A stretch of 7,736 nucleotides of DNA from JBFHNV01 sp965365655 (GTDB taxonomy: Bacteria; Pseudomonadota; Gammaproteobacteria; HK1): NCBI GenBank assembly GCA_965365655.1, contig CBDUCN010000258.1:1-7736 (forward strand), read 5' to 3'. The position numbers and the translations under genes are program-made. A model generated the notes under the pieces. That model was not told where the DNA came from. It ran no database searches and saw nothing but the letters and a program-made list of their open reading frames with translations. Shown here piece by piece: positions 1 through 6,772 of this stretch (positions within the stretch are counted from its first letter, which is position 1; each line of letters starts with the position of its first letter).

Positions 1-438
1 TACATGAACTCGGTCGCGATCGTCGAGTCGCCCGCCGGCCAGGACCGGCTGTACTACATGGTCACCGTGCTCTCGAACGTGCTGCGCAAGAACTCGGCGC
101 AGGACCACCGCGACCTCGCGCGCGCGGTTCACGCGTCCCTTCTCGACGATCACCCGCGGCCGGACGGGGACACGACGCGCGCCGCGTACGGGGAGGGCTT
201 CATCGGCTACGAGGCGGAGCGCGCCGCGCTGAAGCTCAAGACCGATACGCAGGAAGCCCTGCTCGCGCTCGGCTACGACATCGGCGAGATCGACGGCGTC
301 ATCGGCCCGGCGACGCGCAAGGCCATCCGGCGCTTCCAGGAGTCCCAGGGCCTCGCGGCCGACGGCACGCCGTCTGCGGCGCTGCTGGACGCGATGCGCA
401 AGGTCGCGCAGGACAAGGGGCTCGCGCGCCCGTACTGA
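1..438 (+). CDS. Partial protein with C-terminal peptidoglycan-binding domain (5' end outside window)
   Basis: The reading frame is open at the left edge. An ATG lies at position 4, but there is no room to see a ribosome site, and the first residues (NSVAIVESPAGQDRLYYMV) look like the interior of a folded domain, so I treat this as the 3' part of a longer gene. Counting from that Met, residues about 81-131 match the PG_binding_1 repeat: LLALGYDIGEIDGVIG, then T104, A107 and I108, RFQ at 110-112, GLAADG at 116-121 and a final LLDAM. Such domains bind cell-wall peptidoglycan and usually sit beside a hydrolase or amidase domain. The upstream segment (residues 1-50) vaguely resembles the end of a beta-lactamase-like serine hydrolase, but no catalytic motif is in view, so the enzyme class is left open. 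A linker rich in charged residues (about 50-80) separates the two parts. The peptidoglycan-binding call is firm; the rest is uncertain. Confidence 0.8.
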   Translation, partial: YMNSVAIVESPAGQDRLYYMVTVLSNVLRKNSAQDHRDLARAVHASLLDDHPRPDGDTTRAAYGEGFIGYEAERAALKLKTDTQEALLALGYDIGEIDGVIGPATRKAIRRFQESQGLAADGTPSAALLDAMRKVAQDKGLARPY

Positions 439-579
439 TGCGGCGGCGCGCGATGCCGCGCGCACCGTGGGCGGAAGACCGGGCGCAGGCCGCCGGGCCC
501 CCCCGTTTTCCGACCGCCGGCTAAAGCTCCCCGGCTCCGCAGCCGAGACAGTGTTGTCCCGCGCAATCCGGAGCCCGCC
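439..579. other. Intergenic gap with weak hairpins and a promoter candidate
   Basis: This gap follows the peptidoglycan-binding gene. It contains a short GC-only hairpin at 446-463 (GCGCGC, 6-base loop, GCGCGC) and a weaker GGCGG/CCGCC pairing at 470-474 and 490-494. A C-run and GTTTT follow at about 499-509. Together these could act as a weak transcript end, but no proper T-tract is present. The right half carries the sigma-28-like promoter and the ribosome site of the next gene, both noted separately. Confidence 0.4.
522..549 (+). promoter_or_regulatory. Candidate sigma-28 (FliA-type) promoter
   Basis: TAAAGCTC at 522-529 and GCCGAGAC at 542-549 each match 6 of 8 positions of the flagellar sigma-28 consensus (TAAAGTTT, N11, GCCGATAA). 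The spacer is 12 bases, one longer than consensus. A start about 7 bases downstream would fall near 556, giving a short leader that contains the GGAG ribosome site at 570-573 before the ATG at 580. No convincing sigma-70 pair is visible in this gap. If real, it would place the secreted protein, the hybrid kinase and the c-di-GMP enzyme under flagellar control. The spacing and the partial matches keep this tentative. Confidence 0.4.
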
Positions 580-981
580 ATGACGACCCGAATTCCCGCG
601 CTGGCCGCGGTGTTCCTGCTCGTCGCCGCGATCCAGCCGGCACACGCCAGCGCCCTCAGCCTGGGCGAGAAGGCCGCGTTGCAGGCCGCGATGCAGTCGC
701 ACATCGAGCGGCGCAGCGTCGACGGGCGCTTCCCGCTGCTCGACGCTGCCGCGGGGGAGGTGCAGCTGCTCCGCCAGCGCGCGGCACACCCGGTGATCCT
801 GCGCATGGGCGAGTACTTCATCCTGTGTTCCGACTTCGAGGCGCCGGGCGGCGCCGGCGTGAACGTGGATTTCTTCCTCGCACGCCGCGACGGCGGCTAC
901 GTGGTGTTCGCCCAGCAGGCGGAGAACCACGAGCTGCTGCAGCGCCTCGTGAAGGCCGGCAAGGCCGAGCGCGTCGACTGA
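580..981 (+). CDS. Small secreted (periplasmic) protein of unknown function
   Basis: This 133-residue protein opens with a clear Sec signal peptide: MTTR, a hydrophobic stretch over residues 6-19 (IPALAAVFLLVAAI), then a probable signal peptidase I site AHA|S after residue 23. The mature part of about 110 residues starts with a helix-like segment (LSLGEKAALQAAMQ) and continues into probable beta strands (VILRMGEYFILCSDF, VNVDFFLARR, YVVFAQQ). It has a single cysteine (C83) and no recognisable catalytic motif. I recall similar hypothetical proteins in gammaproteobacteria but no assigned function. The start is supported by GGAG at 570-573, six bases before the ATG. The stop is only 3 bp before the GTG of the hybrid kinase, so the two are probably co-transcribed. 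A periplasmic partner or ligand-handling protein for the sensor is a reasonable guess, not shown by sequence. Confidence 0.85.
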   Translation: MTTRIPALAAVFLLVAAIQPAHASALSLGEKAALQAAMQSHIERRSVDGRFPLLDAAAGEVQLLRQRAAHPVILRMGEYFILCSDFEAPGGAGVNVDFFLARRDGGYVVFAQQAENHELLQRLVKAGKAERVD

Positions 982-984
982 CCC

Positions 985-3900
985 GTGAGCAAGGCCCCAC
1001 GCATGCTGCGCCGCCCGTGCGAGCGGCTGCGACCGTCGGACGCGGATCCGGCGGATCCGGCCGTCTCGCCGCGGGCGCCGCCGGTCTCGGGCGGGCACGG
1101 GCCGTTGCCCGTCGCCGTGTCGGGCAGGCTCTCGTTCAACGCGCTCGCCGTGAAGTTCCTGCTCGTGTTCGTGCCGATGTTCCTGCTCCTCGCGGGCGGC
1201 AGCTTCTGGTGGCTGCTGCACTACGACGCGCGGCACGGCCTCGGGGAGCTGTCGGCGCGCATCGGCGGCCAGGCCGCGCGTGCGGTCGCGGCGCTGGAGC
1301 GTCACGACGCCCTCGCGCAGCCGCCGCTCGCGCGCGACCTGCTGTCGCCGCTGGTCGTGGACCCCGCGGTGCTGTGCATCGACCTTCTGCGCGGCGGCGG
1401 CGACAACGCACGGCGCGTGCACACCGGCACCGATTGCGAGTCGTGGCACGACAGCCGGCACGCGCTCACGCTGCCGGTGCGCGGCGGCGTGCCGGCAGCG
1501 CTCGCGTCGGCGGCTGGCGGGCCGCTCGACCGCGGGCGGGCCGTCGGCTCCCTGTCGGTGCGCTTCAGCGACGCGGAGGTCGTTCGCCAGGCGGTGGTGC
1601 GGCGCAACGCGCTGCTCAGCACCCTGCTCGCGGCCATCGTGCTCGCGGCACTGTGCTCGTCCGTGGGCTTCCGCCTGGTGGTGGGGCGGCGTCTCGCGAG
1701 CCTGAGCGCCGCGCTGGAGCGCATCGTGAACGGCGGCGAGCGCGTGCCGGTGGACGCCGGCAGCCGCGACGAGCTCGGCCGCGTCATGCAGGCCTTCAAC
1801 GAGATGGTGCGCCGCGAGGAGGAGCGCGAGGACGCGCTGCAGGCGTCGCTCGCGGAGCGCGAGACCGCGCGCGCGGAGCTGGAGCGGGTGAACGGCGAGC
1901 TGCAGCGGTGGATCCGCACCGGCGAGAGCGAGCGGCGCTTCCGCGACTTCGTCGCGTCCGCGTCGGACTGGTACTGGGAGATGGACGCGGACCTGCGTTT
2001 CTCGTACTTCTCCGACCGTTTCTCGGAGGTCTCGGGCGTGCCCGCCGAGGCGTTGCTGGGCAGGACCCGCGAGGAGACCGGAATTCCGGACGTGGACCCG
2101 GTCGCCTGGGAGCGGCACCTGGACGATCTGCGCAACCACCGGGCGTTCCGCGCGTTCGAGCACCCGCGCGTCCGGGACGGCGAGACGGTGTGGCTGTCGA
2201 TCAACGGCACCCCGCTGTTCGACGAGCACGGCGAGTTCATCGGCTATCGCGGCACGGGCTCGGACATCACGGAACGCGTTCGCGCGAAGCAGCTCGCGCG
2301 CCAGAAGGAGGTCTCGGAGCAGCTCGCGCGCACCAAGGACGAGTTCCTCGCGAACATGAGCCACGAGATCCGCACGCCCATCAACGGCGTGCTGGGGATG
2401 ACGGAGGTGCTGATGCGCACGCCGCTCGACGACAAGCAGCGCCGCTACACCGAGAACGTGCGCCGCTCGGCGGAGATGCTGCTGGGCGTGGTCAACGACA
2501 TCCTGGACTTCTCGAAGATGCAGGCCGGGAAGATGACGCTGCACGCCGTGCCATTCGATCTGCGTGAGCTCGTCGAGGACGTCGTCGAGATGTTCGCGCC
2601 CGGCGCCCACGGCAAGGGCGTGGAGCTCGCGGCGAACCTGCACGCGTGCGCCGAGGGCGGCTACCGCGCCGACGCGGGACGCCTGCGCCAGGTGCTCGTG
2701 AACCTGGTGGGCAATGCCGTCAAGTTCACGCGCGAGGGAGAGATCGTGGTGCGCGTGAGCTGCGAGGACGGCGAGGCCGATCCGCCGCGGCTGCGCTTCG
2801 AGGTGCGCGACAGCGGCATCGGCATCCCGCCCGAGGCGCAGGCGTACGTCTTCGATTCCTTCGCGCAGGCCGACGGCTCCACCACGCGGCTGTTCGGCGG
2901 TACGGGCCTGGGACTCGCGATCTCGTCGCAGCTGGTCGCGCTGATGGGCGGCGAGATCGGTGTCGACAGCACGCCGGGCGTGGGCTCGACGTTCTGGTTC
3001 ACGCTGCCGCTGCCGCGCGCGCGCGTCGCCTGCACGCCGGCGGCCGGGCCGCAGCTCGCCGGACGGCGCATCCTGGTGGTGGACGACAACGCGACCAATC
3101 GCGAGATCCTCGTGCACCAGCTCGCCGCGTGCGACGCGGCGCCGGACTGCGCCGCGAGCGGCGACGAGGCGCTCGACATGCTCAGGCGCGCCGCCGGGCG
3201 CGGCGAGCCCTACGACCTCGCGGTGCTGGACATGCACATGGAGCGCATGGACGGCCTCGAGCTGTCGAGGGCCATCTCCGGCGACGCCGGCATCGCCGGC
3301 GTGCGGCGGCTGATGCTGAGCTCGGTGGGCGACAGCCTCGGTGCGGAAGAGCTCGCGTCGGTCGGGATCGAGGCCGCGCTGCTCAAGCCGGTGCGCCAGC
3401 GCGACCTGCACCGCTGCCTGGGCGCGTTGTTCGAGGGCCGCGAGCCGGCGCCGGCGGGCGCAGACGATGCGCAGCCGCCGCGCACCCTGCGCGGGCGCAT
3501 CCTGCTCGCCGAGGACAACACGGTGAACCAGGAGGTCGCGCTGGCGCTGCTCGCCGAGCACGACCTCGACGTCGAGGTGGCGACGGACGGCCACGCCGCG
3601 GTCGCCGCGTGGTCGCGCAGCGAGTTCGACCTGGTGCTGATGGACTGCCAGATGCCGGGGCTGAACGGCTACGAGGCCGCGCGCATGATCCGCCGCCGCG
3701 AGCACGAGTGCGGCCGCGGGCCGGTGCCGATCGTCGCGCTGACCGCGAACGCGATGCCCGGCGACCGTGAGCGCTGCCTGGGTGCGGGCATGGACGACTA
3801 CCTGAGCAAGCCGTTCAGCGAGCGCCAGATCCGCGAGGTGCTCGAGCGGTGGATGGTCGACGAGCGCGACGACGGCGACGCCGGGCGCCGCGGCGCGGCG

Positions 3901-4317
3901 GCCGCGCCGGCCGGCGCCCCCGCGCCTGCGGACGGCCCGGCCGTGCGGGACGCCGAGGTCGAGCCGCTGCTCGACGAGAGCGTGCTCGCGCGCTATCGCA
4001 GCCGGCGCGGCAGCCGCGGCGACCTGGTGCGCCGCATCGTGGACGCGTACCTCGCGCAGTCGAAGGAGTACGCCGAGGCGCTGGACGCGGCGGTGGCCGC
4101 CGGCGACTCGGAGGCGCTGCGTGCCGTCGCGCATCCGTTGAAGTCCAGCAGTGCGCAGGTCGGCGCGATGAAGCTGTCGCGGCTGTGCGCGGTGCTCGAG
4201 CAATCGGCGCGCGAAGGACTGCTGGACGGCCTCGACGGCACGCTGCACGAGTTCCGCGACATGTACCCGAAGGTGTGCGAGGCGCTCGAGCGGCACTGCG
4301 AGGAGGCCGCGGCATGA
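985..4317 (+). CDS. Hybrid sensor histidine kinase (HAMP-PAS-HisKA-HATPase-REC-REC-HPt)
   Basis: Inner-membrane sensor kinase of 1110 residues carrying its own phosphorelay. In order: TM1 about 54-79, a periplasmic region about 80-208, TM2 about 209-232, HAMP about 230-282 and a charged coiled coil about 275-318. A PAS/PAC sensor follows at about 318-430 (DWYWEMD; GYRGTGSDIT). HisKA has the H-box FLANMSHEIRTP with phospho-acceptor H460. HATPase_c shows N-box N573 and N577, G1 DSGIGI at 609-614 and G2 FGGTGLGLA at 637-645. REC1 has D700/D701, acceptor D749 and K801. REC2 has E843/D844, acceptor D887, T920 and K942. An Ala/Pro-rich linker (about 968-985) leads to a C-terminal HPt domain with AHPLKSSSAQVGA and H1050. 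The start is uncertain: GTG 985 has a poor ribosome site, ATG 1003 has AAGG at 991-994, and GTG 1117 would remove an Arg/Pro-rich lead of 44 residues that looks non-structural. The stop overlaps the next gene's ATG, so the likely phosphate recipient is that response regulator. Confidence 0.95.
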   Translation: MSKAPRMLRRPCERLRPSDADPADPAVSPRAPPVSGGHGPLPVAVSGRLSFNALAVKFLLVFVPMFLLLAGGSFWWLLHYDARHGLGELSARIGGQAARAVAALERHDALAQPPLARDLLSPLVVDPAVLCIDLLRGGGDNARRVHTGTDCESWHDSRHALTLPVRGGVPAALASAAGGPLDRGRAVGSLSVRFSDAEVVRQAVVRRNALLSTLLAAIVLAALCSSVGFRLVVGRRLASLSAALERIVNGGERVPVDAGSRDELGRVMQAFNEMVRREEEREDALQASLAERETARAELERVNGELQRWIRTGESERRFRDFVASASDWYWEMDADLRFSYFSDRFSEVSGVPAEALLGRTREETGIPDVDPVAWERHLDDLRNHRAFRAFEHPRVRDGETVWLSINGTPLFDEHGEFIGYRGTGSDITERVRAKQLARQKEVSEQLARTKDEFLANMSHEIRTPINGVLGMTEVLMRTPLDDKQRRYTENVRRSAEMLLGVVNDILDFSKMQAGKMTLHAVPFDLRELVEDVVEMFAPGAHGKGVELAANLHACAEGGYRADAGRLRQVLVNLVGNAVKFTREGEIVVRVSCEDGEADPPRLRFEVRDSGIGIPPEAQAYVFDSFAQADGSTTRLFGGTGLGLAISSQLVALMGGEIGVDSTPGVGSTFWFTLPLPRARVACTPAAGPQLAGRRILVVDDNATNREILVHQLAACDAAPDCAASGDEALDMLRRAAGRGEPYDLAVLDMHMERMDGLELSRAISGDAGIAGVRRLMLSSVGDSLGAEELASVGIEAALLKPVRQRDLHRCLGALFEGREPAPAGADDAQPPRTLRGRILLAEDNTVNQEVALALLAEHDLDVEVATDGHAAVAAWSRSEFDLVLMDCQMPGLNGYEAARMIRRREHECGRGPVPIVALTANAMPGDRERCLGAGMDDYLSKPFSERQIREVLERWMVDERDDGDAGRRGAAAAPAGAPAPADGPAVRDAEVEPLLDESVLARYRSRRGSRGDLVRRIVDAYLAQSKEYAEALDAAVAAGDSEALRAVAHPLKSSSAQVGAMKLSRLCAVLEQSAREGLLDGLDGTLHEFRDMYPKVCEALERHCEEAAA
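4301..4306 (+). promoter_or_regulatory. Strong ribosome binding site fixing the start of the GGDEF-EAL gene
   Basis: AGGAGG sits seven bases before the ATG at 4314, inside the last codons of the kinase gene. It is the best Shine-Dalgarno sequence in the window. It rules out the much longer upstream reading of the same frame, which is Arg-rich and out of frame with the kinase. The ATGA overlap at 4314-4317 suggests translational coupling, keeping kinase and regulator at matched levels. Confidence 0.85.
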
Positions 4318-6485
4318 GCGGCGCGACGCGCGAGCCGGCGCGCCTTCGGGCGCTGATCGTCGACGACGACGCGGTGATGCGCGTGACGCTGGACGCGTGC
4401 CTGGACGAGGCGGGCTTCGAGGTGAACGAGGCGGCGGACGGTGAGGCGGGGCTCGCGGCCTTCGCCGAGCACGGCGCCGACGTGGTGCTGCTGGACGTGA
4501 TGATGCCGGTGCTGGACGGCTTCGCGACCTGCGAGCGCCTGCGCCGGGCGCCCGGCGGCGAGCACCTGCCGGTGCTCATGATGACGGGCAACGACGACGT
4601 GGACGCGGTGAGCGAGGCGTTCCGCTGCGGCGCGACGGACTTCGTCACGAAGCCCGTCAATCCCGACCTGCTGGTGCACCGCATCCGCTACATGCTGCGC
4701 GCGAAGACCACCGCCGACCTGCTGCGCGAACGCGAGCGCAGCCTCGCGTACGCGCAGCGCATCGCGCGCCTCGGCAACTGGGAGCAGGACCCGGGCAGCG
4801 AGCGGTTCACGTGCTCCGACGCGCTGCTCGAGCTGCTCGGGCTGGACGCGCCGCCGCCGTCGCTGGACGCGTTCCTGGAGCGCGTGAAGGCCGAGGATCG
4901 CGACCGCGTGGCCGCGGCGATCGAGCACTGCCGGCGCGGGCAGGGCAGCGGCGAGCTGGAGTTCGTGCTGGTGCGCCCGGACGGGCGCGAGATGACCGTG
5001 CACCAGGACACCGAGGTGGTGCACCACGAGCACGACGCCGGCCCGCGTGTCGTGGCCGCGGTGCGCGACGTCACCGCGATGCGCGCCGCGGAGGCGCGCA
5101 TTCGCGAGCTGGCCTACCGCGACGCGGTGACCGGGCTGCCGAACCGCACGATGCTGGGCGAGCACCTGCAGCGCGCGATCGCCGCGGCGCGGCGCCACGG
5201 ACGCATCCTGGCCCTGGTGTTCGTGGATCTCGATCACTTCAAGCGCATCAACGATACCTGGGGCCACTCGGTGGGCGACGAGGTGCTGCGCTCGGTCGCG
5301 CAGCGTCTCACCGGCTGCCTGCGCGAATGCGACGTCACGACCCGCCCGGCCGCGCCGGGCGCAGCCGCCGAGGTCGCGAGCGGCACGGTGGCGCGCCTCG
5401 GCGGCGACGAGTTCGTCGTGCTGCTCTCGGACCTGCGCCGCGCCGAGGACGCCGCATCGGTGGCGCGGCGCATCAACGAGGCCTTCCGGCAGCCCTTCGT
5501 GGTGCACGAGACCGAGGTGTACGTCAGCAGCAGCATCGGCATCAGCGTGTTCCCCGACGACGCGGAGGACGCCGACGGCCTGCTCAAGCAGGCCGACGCG
5601 GCGATGTACCAGGCGAAGTCGGGAGGGCGCGACGGCTACTGCTTCTACACGCCCGCGATCCAGGGCCGCGCGTTCGCGCGGCTGAGCGTGGAGGCGGGGC
5701 TCCGGCGCGCGCTCGAGCGCGACGAGTTCGAGCTGCACTGGCAGCCCAAGGTGGATCTCGCGAGCGGCGCGATCGCCGGCGCCGAGGCGCTCGTGCGCTG
5801 GAACAACCCGTCCGTGGGCATGGTGAGCCCGGCCGACTTCATCCCGGTGGCCGAGGAGTGCGGCCTCATCGTGCCGCTCGGCAAGTGGGTGCTGGAGCGG
5901 GCCTGCGAGCAGGCGCACACGTGGCGCCGGTGCGGCCTGCAGGGCCTGCGGGTGTCGGTGAACCTGTCCGCCGCGCAGACCCGCAACCAGTCCCTGGTGG
6001 ACACCGTGCGCGGCGCACTGGCCGCCGGCGGGCATGCCGCCGACGGCCTGGAGCTGGAGCTCACCGAGGGCCTGCTGATGGACGACACCGAGGCCACGAT
6101 CCGGCTGCTGCACCGGCTCAAGGAGGTCGGGGTGCACCTGTCGATCGACGACTTCGGCACCGGCTACTCGTCGCTGCAGTACCTGAAGAAGCTGCCGGTG
6201 GACGCGCTGAAGATCGACCGCTGCTTCATCCGCGACCTCGAGAGCGACGGCGACGACGCGGCCATCGTCGCCGGCACCATCGCGCTGGCGCACAGCCTGC
6301 GCCTGTCGGTGGTGGCCGAGGGCGTGGAGACCGCGACCCAGCTCGCGATGGTGCGCGGCTTCGGCTGCGACGAGGCGCAGGGCTACTACTACAGCCGGCC
6401 AGTGCCCGCCGCGGAGTTCGAGGCGTGGGCGCGGGCCTTCGCGGCGGCCGGCTCGCCCGCGCTGGCGGTTCGCGCGGCGAGCTGA
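4314..6485 (+). CDS. Response regulator with PAS, diguanylate cyclase (GGDEF) and c-di-GMP phosphodiesterase (EAL) domains
   Basis: This cytoplasmic protein of 723 residues controls the second messenger cyclic di-GMP. A receiver domain (about 11-128) has acidic residues D17/D18, phospho-acceptor D61 in LLDVMMPVLDG, T91 and K113. A PAS-like domain (about 148-255) ends in VVAAVRDVT. The GGDEF domain (about 262-445) carries DAVTGLPNR, the metal/substrate region FVDLDHFKRINDTWGH and an intact GGDEF at 363-367, consistent with active synthesis from GTP. The EAL domain (about 455-705) keeps EALVRW (E491), N550 in NLSA, ELTE (582-585), DDFGTGYSS (D612/D613), K633 in LKID, EGVET (E669) and Q689 before GYYYSRP, all as expected for an active phosphodiesterase. 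An RxxD motif (RECD, 337-340) lies 22 residues ahead of GGDEF instead of the usual five, because of an Ala/Pro-rich insertion at about 341-357. Which activity dominates, and how phosphorylation shifts it, cannot be read from sequence. The adjoining kinase with its HPt is the evident partner. Confidence 0.95.
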   Translation: MSGATREPARLRALIVDDDAVMRVTLDACLDEAGFEVNEAADGEAGLAAFAEHGADVVLLDVMMPVLDGFATCERLRRAPGGEHLPVLMMTGNDDVDAVSEAFRCGATDFVTKPVNPDLLVHRIRYMLRAKTTADLLRERERSLAYAQRIARLGNWEQDPGSERFTCSDALLELLGLDAPPPSLDAFLERVKAEDRDRVAAAIEHCRRGQGSGELEFVLVRPDGREMTVHQDTEVVHHEHDAGPRVVAAVRDVTAMRAAEARIRELAYRDAVTGLPNRTMLGEHLQRAIAAARRHGRILALVFVDLDHFKRINDTWGHSVGDEVLRSVAQRLTGCLRECDVTTRPAAPGAAAEVASGTVARLGGDEFVVLLSDLRRAEDAASVARRINEAFRQPFVVHETEVYVSSSIGISVFPDDAEDADGLLKQADAAMYQAKSGGRDGYCFYTPAIQGRAFARLSVEAGLRRALERDEFELHWQPKVDLASGAIAGAEALVRWNNPSVGMVSPADFIPVAEECGLIVPLGKWVLERACEQAHTWRRCGLQGLRVSVNLSAAQTRNQSLVDTVRGALAAGGHAADGLELELTEGLLMDDTEATIRLLHRLKEVGVHLSIDDFGTGYSSLQYLKKLPVDALKIDRCFIRDLESDGDDAAIVAGTIALAHSLRLSVVAEGVETATQLAMVRGFGCDEAQGYYYSRPVPAAEFEAWARAFAAAGSPALAVRAAS

Positions 6486-6772
6486 CCCGTCCCCGCGGAC
6501 CGGCTCCCGCTCACCCCGGCCCGCGGCGATCCGGATTCGTGATCGGATGACGGCATTCCGGTGCCGGCCGGCCCGGTACGGGCCGCGGGGACCCGCTGTG
6601 AATACATCCCTGTACGCCCGACGGCCGCATCCGAAGCGGCCGACGGTCCCCGCGACCCGCACCGGACCGTGCCTGACGAACACGAATGCGGCGATCCGGG
6701 CGGCGAGCAGCTTGAAATCGTCGCCCGGCGCAGCCATGTCTTCGTGAACGGCACGTCCGCGGGAACACGTTC
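6486..6772. other. 287-bp intergenic region holding a structured palindromic element
   Basis: No gene is supported here: the short open frames have poor codon character, no ribosome sites, and overlap each other on both strands. The centre is occupied by the palindromic element at 6558-6665. GTCCCCGCG at 6489-6497 is repeated at 6646-6654, and its reverse complement lies at 6584-6592, so alternative pairings are possible. The last 100 bases before trxC contain a lone TTGAAA (6712-6717) without a good -10 partner, so I cannot place the trxC promoter. Confidence 0.6.
6558..6665. repeat. Nested multi-branched palindromic intergenic element
   Basis: Several inverted repeats are arranged concentrically. 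The outermost is CCGGTGC (6558-6564) with GCACCGG (6659-6665). Inside it is a perfect 10-bp pair, CGCGGGGACC (6584-6593) with GGTCCCCGCG (6645-6654). The 10-bp pair encloses two small hairpins: TACA-TCCC-TGTA (6603-6614) and CGGCCGC-ATCCGAA-GCGGCCG (6622-6642). A further hairpin, GGCCCG-GTA-CGGGCC (6570-6584), shares one base with the left 10-bp arm. The core text GTGAATACATCCCTGTACG resembles a dispersed intergenic repeat I recall from gammaproteobacterial genomes, whose spurious translations include GVQGCIHS-like and RTGMYS-like peptides; that identification is from memory. It follows the GGDEF-EAL stop by 72 bp and may stabilise or end that transcript, though no T-run follows. Confidence 0.6.

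Noticed and set aside
446..463. Hairpin as terminator of the peptidoglycan-binding gene
   Set aside because: The stem is only alternating GC with no adjacent T-tract, so chance is likely. It is mentioned within the gap entry only.
1042..1059. Tandem GCGGATCCG duplication
   Set aside because: Two copies of nine bases in a possibly untranslated or low-complexity lead. Too short to call a repeat element.
825..2567. 580-codon + strand open frame
   Set aside because: It overlaps the secreted protein and the kinase in another frame, and its product is almost entirely Arg, Ala and Gly. It is a codon-bias shadow.
3849..4313. Upstream extension of the GGDEF-EAL frame
   Set aside because: The extension is Arg-rich and overlaps the kinase's second receiver and HPt in another frame. 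AGGAGG at 4301-4306 and the ATGA overlap place the true start at 4314.
3993..6737. 914-codon open frame on the minus strand
   Set aside because: It lies antisense across the kinase and GGDEF-EAL genes, which have full sets of catalytic motifs. Its translation is a His/Arg/Ala/Val-rich mirror of GC-rich codons without any domain.
6712..6740. TTGAAA as -35 of a trxC promoter
   Set aside because: At 16-18 bases downstream there is no hexamer resembling TATAAT, so a promoter cannot be supported.
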